This document shows positions 1-7,438 of a stretch of 64,000 nt of DNA, in pieces (within the stretch, counting starts at the first letter, position 1; every line of letters starts with the position of its first letter). Source of the stretch: Fimbriimonadaceae bacterium (lineage in GTDB: Bacteria; Armatimonadota; Fimbriimonadia; Fimbriimonadales; Fimbriimonadaceae); contig JAHBTE010000001.1 of NCBI GenBank assembly GCA_019638675.1, forward strand, positions 1,582,605 through 1,646,604, read 5' to 3'. Position numbers and translations under genes: made by a program. A model generated the notes under the pieces. It saw nothing but the letters and a program-made list of their open reading frames with translations. It searched no databases and was not told where the DNA came from.

Positions 1-284
1 CTAAGCGTGAAAGAAGGAGCATTGCCTGCGGTAATCGTATATAGCCCCTGACCTGACTTGCTCCAACTACCGGAGCTTTGGCGTCCAGCGGCTCCAGTCT
101 GCCCAGGCTGGTCGATTTCAACGGCTCCTCCTGAATGAAACTCCAGTACCGAACCTGACTCTTGCTCAATCCACTTTGCTTGAACTGGGTCATGGGAGGC
201 ACAACCTGTCGCGTACAGAAGCAGAGCCAACGAGACCAGACACGTTCCGGCAAATCTGAGCCATGAAGAGGCGAAAAATTGCAT
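1..284 (-). CDS. Lipoprotein, C-terminus cut by window edge
   Basis: A partial gene running off the left edge. Translation from the ATG at 284 gives 94 residues starting MQFFASSWLRF, then a hydrophobic stretch ending LLLYATGC, a good lipobox with the lipidated Cys near residue 29. The mature part reads ASHDPVQAKWIEQESGSVLEF and shows no domain I recognise. It is probably anchored to a membrane on the outer face. No clear Shine-Dalgarno precedes the ATG; an inverted repeat shared with the divergent XRE gene lies just 2 bases upstream. The open frame and signal sequence support a real gene; the function is unknown. Confidence 0.7.
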   Translation of the reverse strand, partial: MQFFASSWLRFAGTCLVSLALLLYATGCASHDPVQAKWIEQESGSVLEFHSGGAVEIDQPGQTGAAGRQSSGSWSKSGQGLYTITAGNAPSFTL

Positions 285-286
285 TG

Positions 287-311
287 AGGTGACTTTATCA
301 TCTAGTCACCT
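287..311. promoter_or_regulatory. Inverted repeat between divergent genes, candidate operator
   Basis: AGGTGACT (287-294) and AGTCACCT (304-311) are perfect inverted copies separated by 9 bases. They lie between the starts of the lipoprotein (284, minus) and the XRE regulator (332, plus). The spacing of half-sites suits a dimeric HTH repressor, so autoregulation by the neighbouring XRE protein is a reasonable inference. No binding data can be read from the sequence. Confidence 0.45.
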
Positions 312-331
312 ATTTTCGCTACCGTCTCTTT

Positions 332-610
332 ATGGGTCGACAAGATACGATCACGATTCATCGTGATGAATACAAGACCCTGATCCGTTTGATCGTTGAT
401 GAACGTTTGAAAGCTGGTTTAGGGCAACGCGAGGTTGCACGTCGGATCAAACTTCCTCAAGCTACGCTTTGGACCATTGAAAAGGGCGAACGTCGTTTGG
501 ATGCCCTTGAGTTCTTGAACCTTTCAGTTGCAATCGGATTTAATCCCGGTGAACTGCTTGAAGAAGTGAAGCGGCTCCATCCCGAAGTCTACAACTCAGA
601 AGACGTTTGA
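332..610 (+). CDS. XRE/Cro-family HTH transcriptional regulator
   Basis: A 92-residue protein that is almost entirely a Cro/C1-type helix-turn-helix. The segment from LGQREVARRIKLPQATLWTI to EKGERRLDALEFLNL (about residues 30-65) has the usual scaffold and recognition helices followed by the E-x-G-x-R turn. Such proteins bind short inverted repeats as dimers, and one lies just upstream at 287-311. There is no extra effector domain, so it is a simple repressor or an antitoxin-like regulator; no toxin gene is next to it. The ATG lacks an obvious Shine-Dalgarno. Confidence 0.85.
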   Translation: MGRQDTITIHRDEYKTLIRLIVDERLKAGLGQREVARRIKLPQATLWTIEKGERRLDALEFLNLSVAIGFNPGELLEEVKRLHPEVYNSEDV

Positions 611-854
611 TTTTTCAAACATAGAGGGGTTTATAGCCTTGCCCGTACACATACTGGGTTGCGTGATTGACAGTCAATCTGTCCATTCTGTGGAGCTATG
701 AGGTCAGAAAATCAGATGCCCCAGTGGAACGCCACCCGTTGTATGGGGGTTATGCCACCCTGTGAGTTTTCAAGGCGGTGAGAGCTGTGTCTACAACGGA
801 GTACCAACAACATTTTGTGTGTTGTTAAACAGCATTTCCCCGATAGGATGTGTA

Positions 855-1514
855 CTAAGTAATAGACCAATTATCCCTATTGGCTTGACGAGGTAGAGAG
901 TACGGAGTTTTCTCCACCGCGTCATCGTATTCCTGGCCGATTAGACGTTTCCACAGTGCACTTTTCTTAATCTTTTTCTGGAAATCCTCTCGGAATATAG
1001 CGAAGTTGTGCAAGTTCCAGGTCTTACCGTCCAGAAGTAACTCGGATTCCATTGTTCCTTCCGAATGCAGGACATCACTAAAGCGGGTAACTAACCCCAT
1101 GCTTCCAAGATTCCATTCTGCTACAGCAACTTTGATTTTGCCAAGGTTGTGGTCGAAGAAGAGGTGGTTAGCAAATAGGCCGAAGCCAGCGGCCGCGATT
1201 TCCCGTCGCCGGTACTCTGGTGCTACATAGAGTCCTACGCTTGTTCCGGTGCGATAGATGCCCTTAGGCTCTGCGTAAATAAACCCAGCAGGGATGCCGT
1301 CGGGCGCAAGAATGATCGCAGAGTCCATAACACGCTCTGACAAAGCCTGAAGTTCAGACTTAAATCCTTCAGGGTCGATGAAATTACGTTCTCCATTCCA
1401 GAGAAAGAGTTCGGTGATTGAATTACGCCAGCGGAACATGAGGGGGAGGTGTTCGGGCAAGACTGGTCCAAGGGCCACTCCGCATTTTGCACTTAAGGTT
1501 GCAATTTGATTCAT
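855..1514 (-). CDS. GNAT-family N-acetyltransferase
   Basis: From the ATG at 1514 the protein has 219 residues and begins MNQIATLSAKCGVALGPVL, a normal N-terminus for GNATs related to ribosomal-protein acetyltransferases. The region VGLYVAPEYRRREIAAAG (about residues 93-110) matches the acetyl-CoA motif A, though the usual G-x-G turn is degenerate. A longer frame from TTG 1607 exists but overlaps the tiny peptide gene at 1583-1633 and adds unconserved sequence. The gene lies 68 bases downstream of that peptide on the same strand and is probably co-transcribed with it. The substrate is unknown; the peptide is a candidate by context only. Confidence 0.75.
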   Translation of the reverse strand: MNQIATLSAKCGVALGPVLPEHLPLMFRWRNSITELFLWNGERNFIDPEGFKSELQALSERVMDSAIILAPDGIPAGFIYAEPKGIYRTGTSVGLYVAPEYRRREIAAAGFGLFANHLFFDHNLGKIKVAVAEWNLGSMGLVTRFSDVLHSEGTMESELLLDGKTWNLHNFAIFREDFQKKIKKSALWKRLIGQEYDDAVEKTPYSLPRQANRDNWSIT

Positions 1515-1582
1515 TTTATAATTCCATTTTTGTAGGGTTAGCGGGATCTCAATAGATCCCGCTTCAAGGTGAGAAGTAGAGT

Positions 1583-1633
1583 CTACGGTTTGCAAATTGG
1601 CTTGCAAATTGGCTTACAAATGAAAATCTTCAT
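1583..1633 (-). CDS. Tiny C-K-P-I repeat peptide (leader or precursor)
   Basis: A 16-codon frame reading MKIFICKPICKPICKP then TAG. It is preceded by AAAGGAGG (RNA sense) 7 bases upstream of the ATG, one of the strongest ribosome sites in the window, which is the main reason to believe it. The DNA holds near-perfect 12-base tandem copies that encode I-C-K-P three times. An upstream in-frame ATG at 1639 is only 1 base from the ribosome site, too close to be the start. It could be an attenuator leader for the GNAT gene, a peptide signal, or a ribosomally made peptide that is modified. The role is inference only. Confidence 0.5.
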   Translation of the reverse strand: MKIFICKPICKPICKP

Positions 1634-1648
1634 TGCCATACCTCCTTT

Positions 1649-1684
1649 AATCAGTTTTGAGATTCAACAATCTCCAAACTGATT
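1649..1684. promoter_or_regulatory. Long hairpin just upstream of the tiny peptide gene
   Basis: The arms AATCAGTTTTGAGATT (1649-1664) and AATCTCCAAACTGATT (1669-1684) pair at 15 of 16 positions around a 4-base loop. In the minus-strand RNA the hairpin sits directly before the ribosome site of the 16-residue peptide, and it follows the stop of the HTH-methyltransferase gene by 85 bases. There is no T tract in the minus direction, so it looks more like an operator, an attenuator or a processing site than a plain terminator. Confidence 0.6.
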
Positions 1685-1769
1685 TTAATAGAGGTTTGCT
1701 CGAAACATATATGCTTAGAATCTCTTGTCAAGAATATGTCAAAGTTCCGCCAAGTCCGTCAAAATTGAG

Positions 1770-3095
1770 TCAATTTCTTTTGAGAAGTAGCACTCCGTGT
1801 CCAAGGCCTCCTTCTCCCATTAACGACTTTGAGACGACAGTAAAACCTTTCTTAATTAGCCATTCCTCAAATGAATCCAGCCGGAATCGCCATATGCTCA
1901 AAACAGGATGAGCGAAGTCTTTGTCTTTAAAAATAATCGCTAAAGCATCAGGCACGCAACAAGAACTCGATTCCAATTCTGTTGTCACCAGTTCGGAGAA
2001 GCGCCTTACAGCCTCCTCAGTCTCAATCCTTCGCTTTCTCCCTACGGCGTATGCCAAAAATCGAACAAATTGATTTGAAAGCTCCTTGTTATAGTATGGG
2101 TCTGATTGCAATTGGTATGTAACAGGATCGTAAATAGATACGTGAAATAGAACAGCGTCCTCCGAATTTAGATTGTCGCTAAGCTGGTCGATAAACGTTG
2201 TCTGATGACCATCCAAGTTACCAAGAGTATTACCTAGGATGCTGAAAAGTCTTGGAGAATTTGAAACATGCTTGAGACGGTCAAACATCCGAGGCATAGA
2301 TTCTTCAAAGTCGCAAAGCATTCCGAAAGGCACACGGAATCCTGCATTCCGAAGTTCGCGCATCGAACGACCTAACAGGAAAGCGCAGATATCGACCGGA
2401 ATATAGTCTTCTGGGCGAATTCCAAGTCTTCCAAGATATGCCATTAGCAGAGAGTCTTGTTTTCCGTCCCCGGGGCCCATCGAAACAAAAGTTTTGACCT
2501 CGCGAAATATTTCTTCGATTAACTCTGCACTGAGGTCTGCAACTACTTGTGGTTGAGCTCTTCGTTCATAGTCAGATGCCACCAGCTGCGACCAGTTACG
2601 ACCGCCGTGGAAGCCCCAGTACTTGAGTCGCCCATAATGGTCATCTGCTGGTTCTCCAAGTTGATAATCTACAGTCTCAGCTTCGCCATCAATTCGTAGC
2701 CAGTGGGCGTCAGTTGGGTCTGTTCCGCGTAGATCGATGGTAAGACTTTTTAAGTCCTGATTAGCATTTTTGAGGGCCTTGCGGAGTTCAATGGCTTTCT
2801 TTTGAAGCACAGCTACAGAACCATCCTCGAGCAGAGATTCGTATTTCAGAGCTATCAACGTAAGTTTATCGTTTGGAATAACTCGCTTAAAATTTATCCA
2901 CTTACTTACACTTCCAGGATCAATACTAAGGTCGGATGCAAGATCTCGCTCCGTAATAGGAAGTCGCGACCAAACCTTCATCCACATTCCAGCGTATTCA
3001 TTTGCCAACTGGATTAGGTCGATTGGAATTGTGTTTGTTACAATCTCACTGTTCCCGGGCTGAGGAGCATTATGGGTTTGGAATTGAGTTCCCAT
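1770..3095 (-). CDS. HTH domain fused to EgtD-like SAM methyltransferase
   Basis: A 441-residue protein. Residues 46-82 (ITERDLASDLSIDPGSVSKW and following) look like an XRE-type helix-turn-helix. Residues 190-441 match the histidine-specific methyltransferase family that includes EgtD: a SAM loop GPGDGKQD at 207-214, an acidic ribose-binding VD at 234-235, and GNTLGN at 288-293. EgtD trimethylates histidine for ergothioneine synthesis, but the other ergothioneine genes are absent here and the DNA-binding domain is unusual for the family. The gene is AT-rich compared with its neighbours. It is upstream of, and on the same strand as, the tiny peptide and GNAT genes. The methyl acceptor is unknown. 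Confidence 0.75.
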   Translation of the reverse strand: MGTQFQTHNAPQPGNSEIVTNTIPIDLIQLANEYAGMWMKVWSRLPITERDLASDLSIDPGSVSKWINFKRVIPNDKLTLIALKYESLLEDGSVAVLQKKAIELRKALKNANQDLKSLTIDLRGTDPTDAHWLRIDGEAETVDYQLGEPADDHYGRLKYWGFHGGRNWSQLVASDYERRAQPQVVADLSAELIEEIFREVKTFVSMGPGDGKQDSLLMAYLGRLGIRPEDYIPVDICAFLLGRSMRELRNAGFRVPFGMLCDFEESMPRMFDRLKHVSNSPRLFSILGNTLGNLDGHQTTFIDQLSDNLNSEDAVLFHVSIYDPVTYQLQSDPYYNKELSNQFVRFLAYAVGRKRRIETEEAVRRFSELVTTELESSSCCVPDALAIIFKDKDFAHPVLSIWRFRLDSFEEWLIKKGFTVVSKSLMGEGGLGHGVLLLKRN

Positions 3096-3347
3096 AATTA
3101 TTTGTAGTTCTGAGCGAATACATCTCTTGATGTCCTCGCATCTGATGACTTACTTAAACCTAACCAACATTTTGTTTTGATTACGACGACCAGTGAGTAT
3201 TTTTCCACCAAAGATTCTTTTGACTCCAATTGTAGAGGGATTTCGGAAATTAGGATAACAAAGAATAGCACTCTATTTCAATAGTAGTTTTCATTCTCCC
3301 AATAACTATCCTTAGAAACCCCGAGAGTATGGCGATAAAATCACACT

Positions 3348-3860
3348 ATGGATCAAGAAGTTCGCCACCTTATTGAAGCATGGCATTGGATGTATTTTGA
3401 AACCGATCTTGTGCTGGGCGGGGTTAAAGCTGAGAACCTGCACCGTCGCCCTGCTCCGAACCTCCTTTCGATCAGCGAACACCTAGCTCATGTGGTGCGG
3501 TCAGAAGCATCCATAGTCTGTCGCTACCTGGCTCGGCAAGAAGATTCGGAATGGGCGAACACGGTTCTCACCAAGCCGATCTTTGGGTGGCCGCCAACAA
3601 TGCTGGAATCGCCATTGGATGCAGACCTTGCGGCTATGGGGCTAGAAGAACTCACCGCCGAATACTTGAACCACCACGACAAGTGCTACAAACTGGCTCT
3701 CTCGTTGGATTTATCCGCAGATTACGAGTTTCAGGATGGGTGGGATCGAGTGACTTCGGTGCGCGACCGTCTCCGAATCGCGGCGTATCACGTTGGCTAC
3801 CACGCGGGGCAAATCTACACTGTTCGGCACTTGCTGGGCGAAGAAACACCCGAAAACTGA
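3348..3860 (+). CDS. DinB-family protein
   Basis: A 170-residue protein of the DinB/YfiT-like four-helix family. The likely metal ligands are His45 (or His48) in SEHLAHVV and His148 and His152 in AAYHVGYHAGQ, the usual His triad. Family members bind a divalent metal, and some transfer bacillithiol or mycothiol or handle other small thiols; no substrate is evident here. It is followed 11 bases later by a DUF1801 gene on the same strand, so the two are likely co-transcribed. It is one of five DinB-type genes in the first 17 kb. Confidence 0.85.
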   Translation: MDQEVRHLIEAWHWMYFETDLVLGGVKAENLHRRPAPNLLSISEHLAHVVRSEASIVCRYLARQEDSEWANTVLTKPIFGWPPTMLESPLDADLAAMGLEELTAEYLNHHDKCYKLALSLDLSADYEFQDGWDRVTSVRDRLRIAAYHVGYHAGQIYTVRHLLGEETPEN

Positions 3861-3871
3861 TTGAACGAAAT

Positions 3872-4294
3872 ATGGATGTTCAGGAAGAAATCAGTAAATA
3901 TATCGCGAGCCAACCCGAACCAAAACGCGGTGAAATGCAAGCGTTGCACGAGCTTGTTCTAGGGATAAATCCTAAGGCGAAACTGTGGTTCACGGAAGGC
4001 AAAAACGAAGCGGGGAAGGTGGTTTCCAACCCAAATATCGGATATGGCGCATACACAATCCAATACGCAGATAGATCAACGAAGGAGTTCTACAGAATTG
4101 GCCTGAGTGCAAATACTGCAGGGATTTCGGTTTATATTCTTGGGCTTGAAGACAAAACGTATCTAGCAAAAACTTATGGCGAGACAATTGGAAAGGCAAG
4201 CATAACAGGCTATTGCATCAAGTTCAAGTCAATCAACAATATTAATCTTGACGTGCTGGAATCAGCCGTACGATATGGGTTTGAAGCCGGCTAA
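3872..4294 (+). CDS. DUF1801 domain protein
   Basis: A 140-residue protein starting MDVQEEISKYIASQPEPKRG, a typical DUF1801 (YdhG/CyaY-like fold) N-terminus, with NIGYGAYTIQYADR in the middle. I chose the ATG at 3872, 11 bases after the DinB stop, because the longer open frame upstream overlaps the DinB gene in another frame and encodes unlikely protein. The biochemical role of DUF1801 is not established. The 3' end overlaps the convergent DinB gene by 4 bases. Confidence 0.85.
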   Translation: MDVQEEISKYIASQPEPKRGEMQALHELVLGINPKAKLWFTEGKNEAGKVVSNPNIGYGAYTIQYADRSTKEFYRIGLSANTAGISVYILGLEDKTYLAKTYGETIGKASITGYCIKFKSINNINLDVLESAVRYGFEAG

Positions 4295-4776
4295 CCTACG
4301 TAAACCTCTTGATCATCCCAGCAGGTTTGAAGGAAATCTATCTGCCCCATGTGGAGAGTTGCATGGAAGCCGGGCAGACCCATTAGGAACGACATTGGCA
4401 TTGACCATCCTTGCCCAGAATCGAGGGTCATTTCTGCTTCTTCGTGCGAAAGTGAATCTAATGCGGCGATGACTTCCGCAGTGCCTTCTCGGAAGATTCG
4501 TTCGACTTCCTTTCGGTCAGTCAGTGCGATCTCTTCGGCGTCGCGCTGGGCAAGCCACGCTTCTAAATTTTCAGGTACCGGAAGCTTTCGATCTCGGATC
4601 ATTGCGGCGAACCGAGCGGCGTAGAGCGCCGTGTGGGCCGCGATTCTGAGTGGCGACTTTGCGGTCGGAGTTGCTTGCCAAGTGAGTTTTGCATCGGGCA
4701 CGTGCGAGAAGTTTCGCAGAAACATTTCCATGCCGTTGATAGCGGCTTTCTTGTGGGATTCAATGACTGGATTCAT
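4291..4776 (-). CDS. DinB-family protein
   Basis: From the ATG at 4776 the protein has 161 residues, MNPVIESHKKAAINGMEMFL, a normal DinB first helix. His48 (RIAAHTALYAAR) and His138 and His142 (GFHATLHMGQ) form the expected metal-binding triad. A longer frame reaching 4860 overlaps the end of the upstream AlkD-like gene and adds low-complexity Lys/Asn-rich sequence, so the internal ATG is preferred. It probably follows the alkylation-repair gene in one transcript (10-base gap), which fits the damage-linked origin of the DinB name but does not prove a repair role. Confidence 0.8.
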   Translation of the reverse strand: MNPVIESHKKAAINGMEMFLRNFSHVPDAKLTWQATPTAKSPLRIAAHTALYAARFAAMIRDRKLPVPENLEAWLAQRDAEEIALTDRKEVERIFREGTAEVIAALDSLSHEEAEMTLDSGQGWSMPMSFLMGLPGFHATLHMGQIDFLQTCWDDQEVYVG

Positions 4777-4786
4777 AGGATTCTGC

Positions 4787-5494
4787 TTAGCACCGAGCCG
4801 ATTTGCGTTTTTTGCCGATGGTGCCTTTTGATTCTGCTTTGCGGATGTAATCTGGAGCAAACGGAACTTTGCAATCAGTATTGCCCATGTTTACTTTCAC
4901 TTCTCCGATATTTTCGCCGGCGCGAAGCGCAGATTCGGTGAGAGCGGGCACATGGCTCCCGAGGGCAATGACAAAGTTATTCATTTTGTATCGCACGCGG
5001 TTGGGCTGAGTATTGATTGAGTTCTGAACCCTTTCGAGTAACTGCTTTAGCGCGGCTATATCTAAATCGTCATCCTTTTTCACGGCAACCCAACTGGAAA
5101 GTGTTCCCCAACCAATTACCGCATATTTCTCGTCTGGGGAGTCAATCCATTCCACTGCCAACTCCCATCCGTGCGGTCCATCTGCCGCGACCCAGGCAAC
5201 TGCGAATTCTGCTACATTGTCGCTGGTTGCTTTATCTAACCAGCCGCGTAAATCATCCTTGGTCATTTTGGATTCATCGGCGATCAATCCTGCCAAATAC
5301 ATCGCATCGTAAATGCCTGTGTCGTACAAATCGAGCGCAAGTTGATAATCTTTTTTGATGGCTTTTTCGTATTTTTTGAGTTCGGAAACTTTGACCCCGA
5401 AGAGCGGGCCAGTGATGCCGTGATTACGCAAAATCTTGCGATACCCCTCGGTGCCGAGTGGCTCTATTTCGGAAATAATCTGCGCGGCGGTCAT
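4787..5494 (-). CDS. DNA alkylation repair protein, AlkD-like
   Basis: A 235-residue all-helical protein of the DNA alkylation repair family (AlkC/AlkD, HEAT-like repeats). The N-terminus TEGYRKILRNHGITGPLFGV and later ELKKYEKAIKKDYQLALDLYDTG are typical, as is AVIGWGTLSSW in the middle. AlkD-type enzymes flip out and hydrolyse positively charged alkylated purines. The C-terminus is Lys-rich and ends KKRKSARC. It is followed directly by a DinB gene on the same strand. Confidence 0.85.
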   Translation of the reverse strand: MTAAQIISEIEPLGTEGYRKILRNHGITGPLFGVKVSELKKYEKAIKKDYQLALDLYDTGIYDAMYLAGLIADESKMTKDDLRGWLDKATSDNVAEFAVAWVAADGPHGWELAVEWIDSPDEKYAVIGWGTLSSWVAVKKDDDLDIAALKQLLERVQNSINTQPNRVRYKMNNFVIALGSHVPALTESALRAGENIGEVKVNMGNTDCKVPFAPDYIRKAESKGTIGKKRKSARC

Positions 5495-5590
5495 GATTTC
5501 AATCTACTAAATAATTATGCCCTGAAGTTATGGATTTGGCGCAAAGTCGACCAAGCGTGCCGTAGAATCCACTAGCAGGAATCTAAACCC

Positions 5591-6067
5591 ATGAAAGCCA
5601 AGAACACAATCTGCATTTGGTACGACAAAGATGCCCTTGAAGCCGCGAAATTTTACGCCGAGACATTTCCAAATAGCGAAGTCACGGGGGTTTTTGAAGC
5701 CCCAAGCGATTTCCCCGCCGGAAGTAAAGGCGACATTCTTACTGTCGAATTCACAGTTTGCGGGATTCCATGCATTGGCCTGAATGGTGGCACTGTGTTC
5801 ACTCAGTCTGAGGCGTTTTCATTCCAGATTGCGACTGATGACCAGGAAGAAACCGATCGGTATTGGAATGCCATCGTCAACAATAGCGGGGAAGAAAGTA
5901 TGTGCGGCTGGTGCAAGGATCGATGGGGCGTGTCATGGCAAATCACTCCACGAACTCTTACAGAGGCAATGGCCGCCGGTGGAGAAGAAGCCAAGCGTGC
6001 ATTTGAGGCTATGATGACCATGCAGAAAGTGGATGTGGCCGCAATTGATGCAGCGCGGCGAGGATAA
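5591..6067 (+). CDS. VOC-family protein, PhnB-like
   Basis: A 158-residue protein of the vicinal-oxygen-chelate superfamily, PhnB/3-dmu-9_3-mt subgroup. It opens with NTICIWYDKDALEAAKFYAE, includes GGTVFTQSEAFSFQI, and has the signature CGWCKDRWGVSWQITP near residue 105. Despite the old methyltransferase label, most such proteins have no demonstrated activity. It sits 6 bases upstream of the YciI-like gene and forms a two-gene unit with it. Confidence 0.9.
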   Translation: MKAKNTICIWYDKDALEAAKFYAETFPNSEVTGVFEAPSDFPAGSKGDILTVEFTVCGIPCIGLNGGTVFTQSEAFSFQIATDDQEETDRYWNAIVNNSGEESMCGWCKDRWGVSWQITPRTLTEAMAAGGEEAKRAFEAMMTMQKVDVAAIDAARRG

Positions 6068-6073
6068 GTCAGC

Positions 6074-6409
6074 ATGAAGTTTTTAGTTGCAATTCACCAC
6101 CCAGATAATTACGACGGCTCGAAAGAAGATGCTCAAATGCATCGGGATATTGATGACCTCAACGATGAAATGCAGGCGGCGGGAGTTAGGATTCTCGCGA
6201 TGGGGCTTCAATCGCCTCGATTGTCAAAAACCTTGACCGCCCAGGAAAATGGGGAAGTGACAGTTACAGATGGCCCTTATTTGCCGACGAACGAACATAT
6301 CGGCGGCTTTTGGATTTTAGATACAGCAGACATGGACGAGGCTGTCGAATGGGGGCGCAAAGCGGTCATCGCGTGCCGTGCTCCGGTGGAAGTGCGTCCT
6401 TTTCACTAG
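6074..6409 (+). CDS. YciI-family (DGPF-like) protein
   Basis: A 111-residue ferredoxin-like-fold protein of the YciI/DGPF family. The family core is visible: a start MKFLVAIHHPDNY, the loop VTDGPYLPTNEHIGGFWIL and the C-terminal CRAPVEVRPFH. Many bacteria encode these beside PhnB-type VOC proteins and ECF sigma factors; here only the VOC neighbour is present, 6 bases upstream. The function is not known with confidence. Confidence 0.9.
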   Translation: MKFLVAIHHPDNYDGSKEDAQMHRDIDDLNDEMQAAGVRILAMGLQSPRLSKTLTAQENGEVTVTDGPYLPTNEHIGGFWILDTADMDEAVEWGRKAVIACRAPVEVRPFH

Positions 6410-6528
6410 GTTGAGAACCACAATCCGGCTTTCCGGACAAGTTGTGTTTTAAGGCGTCTGAAGCTCGATAAATTTCGCTTTCACGGTAATTCACGCACGA
6501 TTCATAAACTCCTTCTCAGGAGTAAAGA

Positions 6529-7410
6529 ATGAACTTCAAACAATCTCTCATTTTTAGCGCAATTGCGCTCGCTATGTTCGGATGTGCGGGCAGTGGCGGC
6601 GGCGGGTCTACGGTTGCGATACCTCTCATCGGCTTTGATAGCGATGAAGGTGGCGATTCCGAAATCATGGTTAGTGATGCGGATGGCAATCTCATCGCCC
6701 TCACAAACAATACTGACGATGAAGCCTTCGGCAACTTTAGTTCAGATGGTTCTAAGATCGTGTTCAAGCGGTCGGTTGGAGGCACCAACGACGAAATCTT
6801 TGTGATGAATTCGGACGGGACAAACGTTGTCAACGTGTCGAATCACATCGAAGATGATTACCATCCTGTGTTTAGTCCAGACGGAACCAAAATTGCATTT
6901 GCAACTCGCAGAGACGGCAATAGCGAGATCTATATGATGAACGCAGACGGTACCAACGTCGTTAACCTTTCGAATGACCTCGAAGATGATTACAATCCGG
7001 CTTGGAGCCCAGATGGGACAAAGATTGCATTCGAGAGCTGGCGAGACGGCGATTCCGAAATCTATGTTATGGATGCTGACGGCTCAAATGTTGTTCAATT
7101 GACCTTCAACTCAGCGTTTGATGAGGTTCCATCTTTTGGTCCAGATGGCAATTTGGTTTTTAATAGCAATCGTGATGGTAATTCCGAAATCTATTGGATG
7201 AACGGTGACGGATCAGGTCAAACCAGGCTAACGAATAGCTCTGGTGACGAGTTTGAGCCAGCGTTTAACAGCGACGGAAGCAAGATTATCTTCATTTCAA
7301 ATCGAGATGGAAATTTTGAGATTTATATGATGAATGCTAACGGATCGGCGCAAGTCAGACTGACAAATCGCTCGGGTTCTTACGAGAGCAACCCGGAATT
7401 TACACCTTAA
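6529..7410 (+). CDS. PD40/TolB-like beta-propeller lipoprotein
   Basis: A 293-residue exported protein. The lipobox AMFGC puts the lipidated Cys at residue 19, followed by a Gly/Ser linker. The rest is a row of about six PD40 repeats with the pattern DGTKIAFxSxRDGxSEIYVMNADG, as in the TolB propeller and WD40-like Tol proteins. It is likely a surface or periplasmic binding or sensory module. The next gene, a SARP-like regulator, starts 28 bases downstream on the same strand, and a related lipoprotein is encoded at 38157. Confidence 0.85.
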   Translation: MNFKQSLIFSAIALAMFGCAGSGGGGSTVAIPLIGFDSDEGGDSEIMVSDADGNLIALTNNTDDEAFGNFSSDGSKIVFKRSVGGTNDEIFVMNSDGTNVVNVSNHIEDDYHPVFSPDGTKIAFATRRDGNSEIYMMNADGTNVVNLSNDLEDDYNPAWSPDGTKIAFESWRDGDSEIYVMDADGSNVVQLTFNSAFDEVPSFGPDGNLVFNSNRDGNSEIYWMNGDGSGQTRLTNSSGDEFEPAFNSDGSKIIFISNRDGNFEIYMMNANGSAQVRLTNRSGSYESNPEFTP

Positions 7411-7438
7411 ATAGGCGGCACGGGAACATACTGTTCCT

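Noticed and set aside
698-781. 27-codon frame beginning ATG AGG TCA in the gap after the XRE gene
   Set aside because: No ribosome site and ordinary composition. The gap 611-854 otherwise holds only a small GATTGAC/GTCAATC repeat.
1685-1769. TTGACA-like boxes (two copies 11 bases apart) before the tiny peptide gene
   Set aside because: No well-spaced -10 box follows either, so I do not call a promoter.
3551-3871. Upstream extension of the DUF1801 frame to 3551
   Set aside because: It overlaps the DinB gene in another frame and encodes Arg/Gly-rich sequence unlike DUF1801.
6420-6460. Small TCCGG/CCGGA hairpin after the YciI gene
   Set aside because: Only five base pairs and a weak T run, so not called as a terminator.
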